A DNA stretch of 42,972 nt, from contig CAIKZE010000425.1 of the NCBI GenBank assembly GCA_903831825.1, positions 1 through 42,972 of the forward strand, written 5' to 3'. Source of the stretch: an uncultured Lentisphaeria bacterium (GTDB lineage Bacteria > Verrucomicrobiota > Lentisphaeria > Victivallales > Victivallaceae). This document shows, piece by piece, positions 16,070-25,469 of this stretch. The notes under the pieces are model-generated. The model searched no databases, was not told the origin of the DNA, and was given only the letters and a program-made list of their open reading frames with translations. The translations under genes were made by a program, and so were the position numbers. How positions within the stretch are numbered: position 1 is the stretch's first letter; every line of letters starts with the position of its first letter.

Positions 16070-19000
16070 TCAATTATCTAATGGGAATATTAATATTTCA
16101 TGCGGTTCCACAATGGTTCTCAACTCATAACTATTGTTTTTCCGCTCTACTTTAGCTTCCTTGAAAGAGAAGATGTCATATAAGGTAGTTTTTTTCGGTT
16201 TCAATGAAATTCTTTTCAGCGTAATTGCCGTATCAACTGATTTGTCCCTGTGGCTGATCAGCATCAGGTATTGGCATGCGTCATTGCTGATGACCGCCGT
16301 TTCTATGCCTTCCTTACTGGAAACGGCATATGGTTCCAGCTTGCATTCAGCAGCGAGAAATGCCAGAAAAATTTCTCTAAGTTTCCCGTTTTCAACCCTG
16401 TCAAAATCAATCGGTATTTTTGTCGTAATTCCGCTTGGTATATTTTTATCCTGCCGGTAATCCGCGCCGATATCGCCGCCGATAACGCACAGAACGCCCT
16501 TATCCAGTCTGTTGACAGATTTTATGTAAGGCGCATATTTGGCGGCAGCGTTATTAGTTGAGAGAAGCTTGGAGAATTCCGGAACGGAGTTTGCTTCCCC
16601 CCACTCATTGAACACGGTTCTGGATGACGCGAATACAATGCCGCCATTTTTAATGAATTTCAGGATTTCACGCTGCACATCTTCTTCCATGTACGGGGCC
16701 GGCGGAATTACGAGGATTTTATATTTTGATATTTTTTCTTTCAGGAATTCGCTGTCCACCGGATCCATGCCGAAGCCGCAATCGGTCATGACGGCATACA
16801 ACCCGTACATTTCTTTTCTGCTGCTTTCCTTCAGAAGGGCAGAGAGCCTGGGATAGTAAATCGCGACATTCCGGTCGGGCTTGCAAGACCATAATTCCTT
16901 GTAGTTCCTTGATTCACAGGCGGTCTCCGCTATTTTCATTGCTGATGCAAAAGGGGTAAAATCTGAATGCATAAGCGCGAAACTATGCCCCTCCTGCTCT
17001 GTGCCGGCGTTCAAATCGCCTTGATCCCATGAAAAATACGAGACAGCTTTTGCCCCATGCAGGAATGCTGTATAACCCCACTCTTTAACTTCTTCTGGAT
17101 AGGTGCAATTAGAATGTGCGGGCGCGGCATGGTTGACCCAGTGTCCAATTTCTCCTATCCACACCTTTTCCCCGTTGGTTATACTTCGTCCGGTATCCAG
17201 ATAACTGGCAATTGCCTGCCAGGGGAATTTATCGCGTCTGGCGGCATATATGTCAATCCCCGCCTCTTTGTAAATGCCGCCCGCTTTGGCCAGAAGATAG
17301 GGGTCAAGCGCGGACATGTCTGTATACATCTGATCCATGTCCGGCACCGGGCTGATTGGTCTGGTCGGGTCTGTTTCTTTCACAATATTCGTCAGATATG
17401 CTATATAATGAGCCAGCAGTATGTGTCTGTAAGTATTCCATTCCGCAGTATTCCAGACGTTCCTGGAATCTATGGTTATTTCTTCGAAACTTTTATAATT
17501 TGTTTTCCAGGTTTTATTTAATTTGTTTATATCCGCATATTTTTTTGCGAGATATTTCTTGAATGCCGCAACCACCAGCGGGGATGATTCATAAAAAGAC
17601 GAGAGCGGATGAGATTCGCCCCAGATATCCCAATGCGAAATACACTTGTAGTTTTTATATTTTTCAATAAACTTTTTTAAAGATTTTTCCTGTTCCTTAA
17701 CCCATTTTAATGGAATATCTTCCGGCGCTGCCGGAACCAGCCATTGCCCTTTATAAAGACTCCATTGTCCGCTGACAGTTTCATTTTGAAATTTGCCCTG
17801 CGTTTCCATCAGTCCTGAAAACTGATAATCCGGACGGTTAAAACAGAGCATTAACTCGATATTATTTTCTTCGAATAATTTTAAACGGTCATCCAGTCTG
17901 CGGTCAGCGTCAGGTTTGAAAAATGCGCTCCAGGCAAGACTGAGGCAGGAATTGCCAATGAAATTTATCCTCAATGCTTTGAGTGTTTCCAACGCCGGAT
18001 TAATCTCATATGGAGTATAAGTCACTCCAATCCTAAAGTCGCCCGGCAAGCCTTGGATTGAATCTTTTATTGAATTCTTCCGCACTTTATTGATTTTGTC
18101 TGAAGCTGTTTCCAGGCAGGCAAAACCTTTTTTCAGGTAATCTATTTTTTTAAAACCATCAATAGTTCCGAGATTTCCAAGGTTCAAATATATGCCTGCC
18201 ATATCAACGTCATTTTGAGCAGGCCGGTAGGCAAGCGCGTCTTTTTTTAGAGAATTGATGTCTTGCTGAGCCATATTAATTGAGCTCTGAAGCTTTTCCT
18301 GCTCTTTTTCCATTTTCCTGTTTAAAGCATTTTCAGCAAGTTTAATTTTATTATTCAGTTCATCCCAGGTATTTTTAAGGGAGACATAATTTGAAGCAGA
18401 CGCTTCGCCTGATGCCGCGCTGGCAATTTTGCTCTGCAACTGTTTCAAATTTTCAAGAATATCAAGAAAGTCTGAGCATTCATTTTTATCCCTCCGGCTT
18501 AATTTTGCATTCAGGGACTCAATTTTTTCCTCAACATTCTTTTTTAAAGCTGACAATTGTTCCTTCGGCGTGAGGCCGGGAGGAATCGATTTATATTCTT
18601 GCCGTATTTCCGCCGGACTTAATGCGTAATCATATATCTTTACCTCATCGATTATGCCTTCAAAGAAATATGCCCGGCAACCTTCGCTGCTTATTATAAT
18701 CGGACCTGATAAAAGCAGTTTCCCGACTTTATTCTTCGATTCGCAGATAAGGTTGCCATTCAGGTAAAGCGCTGTTTTTTCCCCGTTATAAGTTACTGCC
18801 GCGTAATTCCATTCATTTCGCATAACGCCATGCCCGTCAGCTTTGCAGTAACCATTATCCACGCTGAATGAACCCTGGATGTCATTACCTCCCATGTTCA
18901 TTCTGTTTTTACATGATGCAGCCATAATGATATTCATAATTGAACCGGATGGCCGGGGCTTGAACCATACTGTCATTGATGCAGTCTTGTCAAGGTGTAA

Positions 19001-19267
19001 ACTTGGGCTGTCAGGACAAATCACATATCCGCTTTTCCCGTCAAATTCAAGCCCTCCGCCGAATTTACCATCAGTTCGTTTTACCCCGTCAACCAGTTGT
19101 CCGTTATTTCCTTTACCGGAACTGTCTATCGCGGCATCGCCCCACCCCTCGTCGAAATGGTACCAAAGAACTGGCGGTCTGGGTATTCCTTCTTCACTGG
19201 CGGCAATGTTCAAGACAAACAATGCCGCCGTTAAAGTCCCTGATACAGTTTTCCAATGCTTAAACAT
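16070..19267 (-). CDS. LamG/GH42-like secreted glycosidase, copy A
   Basis: 1065 aa. Start at the ATG at 19267 (MFKHWKTVSG) with AAGGAAGGA upstream; the longer GTG frame ignores this ribosome site. Order: signal peptide ~1-23; LamG/concanavalin-type domain ~30-215 (LWYHFDEGWGDAAIDSSGKG... IDEVKIYDYALSPAEI); coiled-coil ~230-345; GH42-like TIM barrel ~400-770 with candidate acid/base E551 in HWDIWGESHP, LNKTWKTNYKSFEEI and candidate nucleophile E706 in VWIGEIGHW; then a GH42-type trimerisation-like domain (YKILVIPPAPYMEEDVQREI) and a small beta C-terminus. Beta-galactosidase-type activity on a secreted or surface glycan is inferred; the substrate is not deducible. Close paralogue of copy B at 20059. 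Confidence 0.8.
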   Translation of the reverse strand: MFKHWKTVSGTLTAALFVLNIAASEEGIPRPPVLWYHFDEGWGDAAIDSSGKGNNGQLVDGVKRTDGKFGGGLEFDGKSGYVICPDSPSLHLDKTASMTVWFKPRPSGSIMNIIMAASCKNRMNMGGNDIQGSFSVDNGYCKADGHGVMRNEWNYAAVTYNGEKTALYLNGNLICESKNKVGKLLLSGPIIISSEGCRAYFFEGIIDEVKIYDYALSPAEIRQEYKSIPPGLTPKEQLSALKKNVEEKIESLNAKLSRRDKNECSDFLDILENLKQLQSKIASAASGEASASNYVSLKNTWDELNNKIKLAENALNRKMEKEQEKLQSSINMAQQDINSLKKDALAYRPAQNDVDMAGIYLNLGNLGTIDGFKKIDYLKKGFACLETASDKINKVRKNSIKDSIQGLPGDFRIGVTYTPYEINPALETLKALRINFIGNSCLSLAWSAFFKPDADRRLDDRLKLFEENNIELMLCFNRPDYQFSGLMETQGKFQNETVSGQWSLYKGQWLVPAAPEDIPLKWVKEQEKSLKKFIEKYKNYKCISHWDIWGESHPLSSFYESSPLVVAAFKKYLAKKYADINKLNKTWKTNYKSFEEITIDSRNVWNTAEWNTYRHILLAHYIAYLTNIVKETDPTRPISPVPDMDQMYTDMSALDPYLLAKAGGIYKEAGIDIYAARRDKFPWQAIASYLDTGRSITNGEKVWIGEIGHWVNHAAPAHSNCTYPEEVKEWGYTAFLHGAKAVSYFSWDQGDLNAGTEQEGHSFALMHSDFTPFASAMKIAETACESRNYKELWSCKPDRNVAIYYPRLSALLKESSRKEMYGLYAVMTDCGFGMDPVDSEFLKEKISKYKILVIPPAPYMEEDVQREILKFIKNGGIVFASSRTVFNEWGEANSVPEFSKLLSTNNAAAKYAPYIKSVNRLDKGVLCVIGGDIGADYRQDKNIPSGITTKIPIDFDRVENGKLREIFLAFLAAECKLEPYAVSSKEGIETAVISNDACQYLMLISHRDKSVDTAITLKRISLKPKKTTLYDIFSFKEAKVERKNNSYELRTIVEPHEILIFPLDN

Positions 19268-19385
19268 TATAATCCTTCCTTGTTTATATTTATCTCGCAC
19301 GGTGTGCCGTTTTAGCTGGAACTACTACTCGTTATCAGACGGCAGAGCGCAGCTTAACGCGAGGCCGTCGAAAGTGCGCGGTCAC

Positions 19386-20036
19386 TCACCAGTTTTGAAG
19401 AACCACGTTATTTAATGTATAATATTCCATTCCCAGCGTATTGGTTTCTCTCATTGCCACCCCCGCCCCATGGCCATCGGCAAAAAAGGCATTTCCCTTC
19501 TGGTTGTGACGCAAATCCAAAAATCTTTGACTGTTATAACGCCCATAAATATGATACATTTGGCCTGCCGCGACGGCGGCGGAGGCAAGCGAATCCCCGA
19601 GAACTATTTGCGAACTGGGCCCTCGGGCGGTGTAAGGTATGCCGGAGGTCGCCTGAGTCGCCCACATGCTTAATTGACTGTTGTACTGCCATCCCCATAC
19701 CCCGTACGTGTGGGCATAATCGAGGAACGTGTATGGACTCCGGGTGGGACACAATAAACAATTATAAGACCCCGTCACATATCTCAGCGAAACTAATGTT
19801 TGACTCCAATACATTCCGCTCGCGTCGATATAAATAGCAGGCATCCAGCCTCGCCAGTCATTCGCATATAATGAAAACGTCATCCCGGTCTGCTTAATGT
19901 TAGATAAACACTTTGCCGCCTTGGCCCGGTCCCGCGCGCTGTTCAGAGCCGGGAGCAGCATGCTGACCAAAATAACGATGATAGAAATTACGACCAGGAG
20001 TTCTATGAGCGTGAAACCATTCTTCGTGATTTTCAT
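19386..20036 (-). CDS. Prepilin-like protein with H-X9-DG motif, copy A
   Basis: 216 aa. Type IV pilin/pseudopilin N-terminus [21 protein letters not shown] (Gly at -1, Glu at +5), one hydrophobic helix, then a globular domain ending with the prepilin processing-associated H-X9-DG motif (H-NQKGNAFFA-DG). Expected to be anchored in the inner membrane and, after cleavage, to enter a pilus or type-II-secretion-like pseudopilus. AGGA upstream of the ATG. Stops 118 bp before GH42-like copy A; the same pairing recurs upstream of copy B. No pilus machinery is in the window. Confidence 0.85.
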   Translation of the reverse strand: MKITKNGFTLIELLVVISIIVILVSMLLPALNSARDRAKAAKCLSNIKQTGMTFSLYANDWRGWMPAIYIDASGMYWSQTLVSLRYVTGSYNCLLCPTRSPYTFLDYAHTYGVWGWQYNSQLSMWATQATSGIPYTARGPSSQIVLGDSLASAAVAAGQMYHIYGRYNSQRFLDLRHNQKGNAFFADGHGAGVAMRETNTLGMEYYTLNNVVLQNW

Positions 20037-20058
20037 AATTAGTCCTTTTTTTAAAGCA

Positions 20059-23000
20059 TCAGTTATCTAACGGGAATATTAAGACTTCATGCGGTTCCAC
20101 AATGGTTTTCAATTCGGAAATATTGCTTTTCCGCTCCATTTTAGCTTCCTTGAAAGAAAAGATGTCATATAAGGTAGTTTTTTCCGGTTTCAATGGAATT
20201 CCCTTCAGCGTAATTACCGGCTTAACTGATTTATCCCTGTGACTGATCAGCATCAGGTATTTGCATGAGTCATTGCTGATAACTGCCGTTTCAATGCCTT
20301 CCTTACTGGAAACGGCATATGGTGCCAGCTTGCATTCAGCAGCAAGAAATGCCAGGAAAGTTTCTCTGAGTTTGCCGTTTTCCACCCGGTCAAAATCAAT
20401 CGGGATTTTTGTCGTAATCCCGGTTGTTATATTTTTATCCTGTCTGTAATCCGTCCCTGTACTGTCACTTATAATACATAAAGTCCCCTTATCCAGTTTA
20501 GTGATAGATTTTATGTAAGGAGCATATTTAGAGACAGCATTATTTGCGGAAAGAATTTCAGATAATTCAGAAACGGCGTTTGCATCGCCCCATTCATTGA
20601 ACAGGGTTCTGGATGACACAAATACAACACCGCCATTTTTTATAAATTTCAAAATTTCTATCTGTACATCCTCTTCAATATAAGGCGCCGGAGGAATTAT
20701 AAGGATTTTATATTTTGATATTTTTTCTTTCAGGAAAGCGCTGTCTACCGAATCAATTCCGAACCCGCAATCACTCATAATGGCATGAAGTCCGTACATT
20801 TCTTTTGCGCTGCTTTTTTGCAGTAGCGCGGATAGTCTGGGATAGTAAATTGCAACATTCCTTTCAGGCTTGCAAGACCACAGCTCTTTGTAATTTCTCG
20901 CTTCGCAAGCTATTTCCGCTATTTTGACAGCTGTTTTAAAAGGTGTAAAATCCGAATGCATAAGCGTGAAACTTTCACCTTCCTGATCTTTTCCTGCCGT
21001 TGAATCGCCTTGACTCCACGCAAAATGAGAAACAGCCTTTGCTCCATGCAGGAATGCCGTATAAGTCCATTCTCTTGTCTCTTCCGGATATGTGCAATTA
21101 GAATGGGCAGGCGCGGCGGTATTGCACCAATGTCCCATTTCACCGATCCAAACTCTTGCGCCATTGCTCACACTTCTTGTTGTATCAAGATAACATGCAA
21201 GCATCTGCCAGGGGAACTTATCACGGCGGGCTGCATATATGTCAATACCGGCTTCTTTATAGATGCCGCCGGCTTTTGCCAGAAGATAAGGATCAAGAGC
21301 GGAAGTACCCGGATACATCTGGTACATGTCGGGAACCGGGCTTATGGGACGATCCGGATCTGTTTCTTTTACAATCTTTGTCAAATACGCTATATAATTA
21401 ACTGGCAATATATGCCTGAAAGTATTCCATTCGGCATTATTCCAGATGTTTGCGGTATCTATTTTTATATCACTGAAGTTTTTGTAATCAGTTTTCCATG
21501 TTTTATTCAGCCTGGCAACATTTTCATATTTCTTTTCAAGATAGCTTCTATATGCATTTACAATCAACGGTGATGATGCGTAAAAAGGAGATAATGGATG
21601 GGTTTCGCCCCATACATCCCAATGTGAAACAGATTTATATTTCTTATATTTTTCAATAAAAATCTTCAGCATTTCTTCTTGTTTTTTGACCCATTTCAGA
21701 GGAATATCCGCCGGAGCTGCCGGAATCAGCCATGCGCCATTGTGAGATTGCCATTGCCCGAAAGCAGTTTCATCCTTAAATTTACCCTGCGCTTCCATCA
21801 ACCCTGAAAACTGATAATCCGGCCGTATTAGAATAAGCATCATCTTAATTTTATTGTCTTCAAGCAGCTTTAAACGCTCATCCAATTTACTTTTGTCAGG
21901 ATTGAAAAATGCATTCCAGGCCAAACCGGAACATGAATTACCCAGGAAAGATATCTTCATGGCCTTAAGAGTCTCGAATGCCGGAGTAATTTCATATGGA
22001 GTATAAGTAACTCCAACCATAAAATCGTCCGGCAAGCCTTTCATGGAATCCTTTATTGAATTCTTCTGTACTTTATTGATTTTTCCAGATGCTGTCTCCA
22101 GGCAGACAAATCCATTCTTCAAATAATTAATCTTTTTAAAGCCGTCAGCCGTTGCCAAATTTCCGAGATTCAGATATATACCTGCCATATCCGTATCAGT
22201 CTGAATCGCCCTGTAAGCAAGCGCCTTGTTTTTTAGAAAATTAATATCGTCCTGAACCTTATTGATTGCCGCCTGAAGCCTTATCTTTTCCTTTTCTGTT
22301 TTTGCGCTCAACGCGTTTTCCGCCAGTTGGATTTTATGGTTCAATTCGTCCCAGGTGTTTTTGAAAGAAGCATATTTTGAAGAAAGTTCTTTTTCCGCAG
22401 GATTAGGATTGTCGACTGAATACTTGTCAATATCAGTTTTTAATTGTTTTAATTTTTCAATAACTTCAAAAAAAGCAGAAAATTCCTTTTTATCCGCTTG
22501 CGCTAATTTAGCATTGAATAATTCAATCGTTTCCCCGGTATTCTTTTTTAAAACCGCCAGCTTTTCCGCCGTGGTAATCCCGGTCGGAATGGAATTGTAT
22601 TCTCTCTGTATTTCCGCCGGACTTAAAGCATAGTCATATATTTTCACCTCATCTATTGCACCTTCGAAGAAAAACGCTCGCCGGTTTTCGCTGCCTATTA
22701 TAATCGGACCGGAGAAAAGTAGTTTCCCTCCTTTATTTTTCGTTTCGCCTGTAAGCTTGCCATTCAGATAAAGCGTTGTTTTGTCGCCATTATATGTTAT
22801 TACTGCATAATTCCACTCATTTTGTATAACTCCATTGCCGCTGGTTTTACAGTAAGCGTCATTCACACTGAATGAACCTTGGATTCCATTATCTCCCATT
22901 ATGATCCTGTTTCTAAATGATGCCGCCATCATGATACTCATCGTTGACTGAGTTGCTTTAGGCTTAAACCATACTGTCATTGACGCCGTTTCGGCAAGGT

Positions 23001-23271
23001 GTAATGCCGGGCTGTCGGGACAAATCACATGTCCGCTTTTTCCATCAAATTCAAGTCCGCCGCCGAATTTTCCATCACCCCACTTCACGCCATCCACTAA
23101 ATTGCCGTGATTTCCTTTGCCGGAACTGTCTATAACCACATTTCCCCAACTATCGTCAAAATGATACCAAAGTACCGGCGGCTTGAGTTCTCTCTCTTCA
23201 CTTGCCGCAATGTTCAAGACAAACAGAGCTCCCGCTGCAATTCCTGATACAGTTTTCCAATGCTTAAACAT
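20059..23271 (-). CDS. LamG/GH42-like secreted glycosidase, copy B
   Basis: 1070 aa, collinear with copy A over its whole length, starting with the same MFKHWKTVSG and the same AAGGAAGGA ribosome site. Signal peptide, LamG (~30-215), a longer Lys/Glu-rich coiled-coil, and a GH42-like barrel with acid/base candidate E556 (HWDVWGETHP) and IGEMGHW. The trimerisation-like domain (YKILIIPPAPYIEEDVQIEI) and C-terminus are kept. Divergence is greatest in the coiled-coil (DNPNPAEKE insertion), while active-site segments are nearly identical, so both copies seem functional. Follows its own prepilin-like gene (23534) by 262 bp. Confidence 0.8.
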   Translation of the reverse strand: MFKHWKTVSGIAAGALFVLNIAASEERELKPPVLWYHFDDSWGNVVIDSSGKGNHGNLVDGVKWGDGKFGGGLEFDGKSGHVICPDSPALHLAETASMTVWFKPKATQSTMSIMMAASFRNRIIMGDNGIQGSFSVNDAYCKTSGNGVIQNEWNYAVITYNGDKTTLYLNGKLTGETKNKGGKLLFSGPIIIGSENRRAFFFEGAIDEVKIYDYALSPAEIQREYNSIPTGITTAEKLAVLKKNTGETIELFNAKLAQADKKEFSAFFEVIEKLKQLKTDIDKYSVDNPNPAEKELSSKYASFKNTWDELNHKIQLAENALSAKTEKEKIRLQAAINKVQDDINFLKNKALAYRAIQTDTDMAGIYLNLGNLATADGFKKINYLKNGFVCLETASGKINKVQKNSIKDSMKGLPDDFMVGVTYTPYEITPAFETLKAMKISFLGNSCSGLAWNAFFNPDKSKLDERLKLLEDNKIKMMLILIRPDYQFSGLMEAQGKFKDETAFGQWQSHNGAWLIPAAPADIPLKWVKKQEEMLKIFIEKYKKYKSVSHWDVWGETHPLSPFYASSPLIVNAYRSYLEKKYENVARLNKTWKTDYKNFSDIKIDTANIWNNAEWNTFRHILPVNYIAYLTKIVKETDPDRPISPVPDMYQMYPGTSALDPYLLAKAGGIYKEAGIDIYAARRDKFPWQMLACYLDTTRSVSNGARVWIGEMGHWCNTAAPAHSNCTYPEETREWTYTAFLHGAKAVSHFAWSQGDSTAGKDQEGESFTLMHSDFTPFKTAVKIAEIACEARNYKELWSCKPERNVAIYYPRLSALLQKSSAKEMYGLHAIMSDCGFGIDSVDSAFLKEKISKYKILIIPPAPYIEEDVQIEILKFIKNGGVVFVSSRTLFNEWGDANAVSELSEILSANNAVSKYAPYIKSITKLDKGTLCIISDSTGTDYRQDKNITTGITTKIPIDFDRVENGKLRETFLAFLAAECKLAPYAVSSKEGIETAVISNDSCKYLMLISHRDKSVKPVITLKGIPLKPEKTTLYDIFSFKEAKMERKSNISELKTIVEPHEVLIFPLDN

Positions 23272-23533
23272 TTAATCCTTCCTTGTTTCTATTCATTGTT
23301 GTGTGCAACTTTTTTTAAAGCTGATAAATTCTCGAATCGCAGGATTGGCTTGCCTTCTTGATAGTTATAATAACAGCTTAACTTTAAAAACCAGCAAGAT
23401 TTTATTTCCCGGTCTGACAACATAAGATCATTGTATTCCTATAGCTTCCGCCGCCGGTGGTGATAGCCATTTCACATATTTGTCCTAGCCTTGCCGTTTT
23501 TGTTTTTAACGGGAAAACATAGATATAACCTTG

Positions 23534-24127
23534 CTAATTGAGCGGCTTGATTATATCCAGCGTTATATCATTATAGAATATTGAATCAGCATGTCCATCT
23601 GAATGTGATGCATTAATTTCTCTGAAGTGCCGGAAAGACAGGGCTCCTGTCCACCAACTATATAAAAAGCCTTCCCAATAAGCACCGCCGGAAGAGGTGG
23701 TATACGCTGTATCTGTAAGCATTACAACTTTAACTGGAATTTTATCCAGTTTATGAAAAGGCGTCAGCACAGAGTCGCCAACCAGTTCCTGATTATATCC
23801 ATAAGACGGTTTTGGCACTTCAAATGCCTGTGGACAACAAACGATTTTGCTGAAGTTTTTGCTGCCGAGATAAGCTGGAAAATATAGAGGTTCGGACCGC
23901 CAGGTAAGTGTTCCCCACGCGCCTTTGCCGTAAGGAATCATCCATCCGGCATTATCATTTGCATACATGTTTTCCGCTAATCCCATTTGTTTTAAATTCC
24001 CCTTGCAGGATATTTTTCGTGCCCCTTCCCTGGCCTTGTTCAGCGCCGGCAGCAGCATGCTGACCAAAATAACGATAATAGAAATAACGACCAGGAGCTC
24101 TATGAGCGTGAAAACGTTTCTTTTCAT
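23534..24127 (-). CDS. Prepilin-like protein with H-X9-DG motif, copy B
   Basis: 197 aa. N-terminus [20 protein letters not shown] matches pseudopilins, except that the residue before the FTLIE cleavage site is Val, not the usual Gly. C-terminal H-X9-DG is present ([12 protein letters not shown]). The hydrophobic helix is almost identical to copy A, but the globular part differs strongly. AGGAGG ribosome site; starts 14 bp after the regulator stop codon, so almost certainly co-transcribed with it. Precedes GH42-like copy B. Confidence 0.85.
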   Translation of the reverse strand: MKRNVFTLIELLVVISIIVILVSMLLPALNKAREGARKISCKGNLKQMGLAENMYANDNAGWMIPYGKGAWGTLTWRSEPLYFPAYLGSKNFSKIVCCPQAFEVPKPSYGYNQELVGDSVLTPFHKLDKIPVKVVMLTDTAYTTSSGGAYWEGFLYSWWTGALSFRHFREINASHSDGHADSIFYNDITLDIIKPLN

Positions 24128-24141
24128 TTTTTTGCCTCCTT

Positions 24142-25263
24142 TTACTTTATTTGAGTTAATAATACTGGCAGCCTTATTTGTTCTATTTTTGTCCGGTTTT
24201 CAGACAATAGTTTCGACTTGACCAGCTTCACGGCTTCTGCGCCCAGTTGAACAGATGGCTTGCCGGACTGTATAACGAATTTTTCTCTGATCCACGGCTG
24301 GGTAATGCTGTTTTCCCCGGCGAAGACAATGCCAGCTTTCAAATCTGATGTTCCGAGATCTTCCAGCATAATTCGTTCCGCAAATGAGCTCATAAAGTAT
24401 ACCGCATCGATTTTATCCTTTATATCGAGGAATCTTTGCTTAAGATGCCGGATTTCCGATTCTTTCCAATAATATATGAAATCCACTCCTGTCAATATAT
24501 TTTCTGGATTTAACTTCAGGCCGTTTTCCTCCAATGCCTTAATGTATCCGCTTACCTGTTCCTTGGTGGAAGAAATGGCGGCGCCGGCGCCGACTATCGC
24601 GATATTGGATTTGCCTGAACTTATCAACCGTCGGGTTACTTCCCGGCAGGCGCTGAAATTGTCATATCCGACATAATTTACTGAGAGAGAATCAGGCAGA
24701 CGGTCTATGCAGACGAGAGGCATGTCCGCTTCAATGATTTTTTTTAAAATGTCAAGATTATCCCGTCCGCCTTCATAATACAGAATAAGCGAGCCCCCAA
24801 GCTCTCCGTTCAGGTATTTTATTAAGCATTCTCTTTCCCGGCGTATAAAACCTTCTCTGGTTTTATTTTCTATCAGTTCATCATTTTTCAATAATATATG
24901 GTAACCGTCTTTTTCAGCTTCGGCCTGACATCCTTGAAAGAGAGGAGACGTTTCGGCGGAAGGAAGTATCAGCGTAATCAGTTTGCTTTTCTCAATTACG
25001 GCAAAGTTATTTGCCTCCGGCTTTTTTCTTATGAGGAATGTGCCATGACCTTTTACCGCGTTGAGAATTTTTTCTCTTTTCAGTTCAGAAATGGCTTTTG
25101 CCACTGTAAACCGGCTGGTGCCGAACATATGGGCAAGCTTTTCATGCTTAGGCAGCGCCTGGGTGGAATCATTCTGCCGGGCAAATTTAATTATTTCATC
25201 TTTTATTTGAATATGAAAAGGAACACCTGAATCTTTATCTATTTTTTTCATATTAATATTCAT
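24142..25263 (-). CDS. GntR-type winged-helix regulator with LacI-like sensor domain
   Basis: 373 aa. Residues ~12-80 form a GntR winged helix ([11 protein letters not shown]... [26 protein letters not shown]... KGHGTF). From ~95 the protein is a periplasmic-binding-protein/LacI type ligand domain ([60 protein letters not shown]). This GntR+LacI-core architecture (AraR type) usually senses sugars and represses glycan genes. It heads the minus-strand cluster and likely regulates itself and the pseudopilin/GH42 genes through the phased repeats at its own start. Its ligand is unknown. Confidence 0.88.
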   Translation of the reverse strand: MNINMKKIDKDSGVPFHIQIKDEIIKFARQNDSTQALPKHEKLAHMFGTSRFTVAKAISELKREKILNAVKGHGTFLIRKKPEANNFAVIEKSKLITLILPSAETSPLFQGCQAEAEKDGYHILLKNDELIENKTREGFIRRERECLIKYLNGELGGSLILYYEGGRDNLDILKKIIEADMPLVCIDRLPDSLSVNYVGYDNFSACREVTRRLISSGKSNIAIVGAGAAISSTKEQVSGYIKALEENGLKLNPENILTGVDFIYYWKESEIRHLKQRFLDIKDKIDAVYFMSSFAERIMLEDLGTSDLKAGIVFAGENSITQPWIREKFVIQSGKPSVQLGAEAVKLVKSKLLSENRTKIEQIRLPVLLTQIK

Positions 25264-25264
25264 G

Positions 25265-25303
25265 CTTACACCGGCCTTACATTAAGCTTACATACGACTT
25301 ACA
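25265..25303 (-). promoter_or_regulatory. Four TGTAAG hexamers at exact 11-bp spacing (operator)
   Basis: On the minus strand TGTAAG occurs at 25303-25298, 25292-25287, 25281-25276 and 25270-25265: four identical hexamers, each 11 bp from the last and hence on roughly the same face of the helix. They fill the whole interval between the predicted transcription start and the regulator ATG (25263). Most simply this is the binding site of the regulator or another protein binding in tandem, blocking elongation or ribosome entry. Confidence 0.65.
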
Positions 25304-25309
25304 TAAGCT

Positions 25310-25338
25310 ATTATAACCCAAACATTCCAGTTTGTCAA
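25310..25338 (-). promoter_or_regulatory. Consensus sigma-70 promoter of the regulator operon
   Basis: Minus strand TTGACA (25338-25333), exactly 17 bp, TATAAT (25315-25310): a full match to both consensus hexamers. Predicted +1 near 25303, at the first of the four TGTAAG repeats. Confidence 0.85.
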
Positions 25339-25413
25339 GTCCTCTTTTTTAACACATGGCGGGAAACGAACAATTTTTTATGATTTTGACATAACGGAGG
25401 CAGATTGCGGCAA

Positions 25414-25447
25414 GAAAAAACCCGGGGCTTTTGACGGCTCCGGGTTT
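25414..25447 (-). terminator. Rho-independent terminator of rpsD
   Basis: Minus-strand stem AAACCCGG (25447-25440) / CCGGGTTT (25425-25418), 14-nt loop, followed by T-rich sequence ending at 25414. It lies 22 bp after the rpsD stop. Confidence 0.88.
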
Positions 25448-25469
25448 GAATGCTTCTGAATATTTCAGA

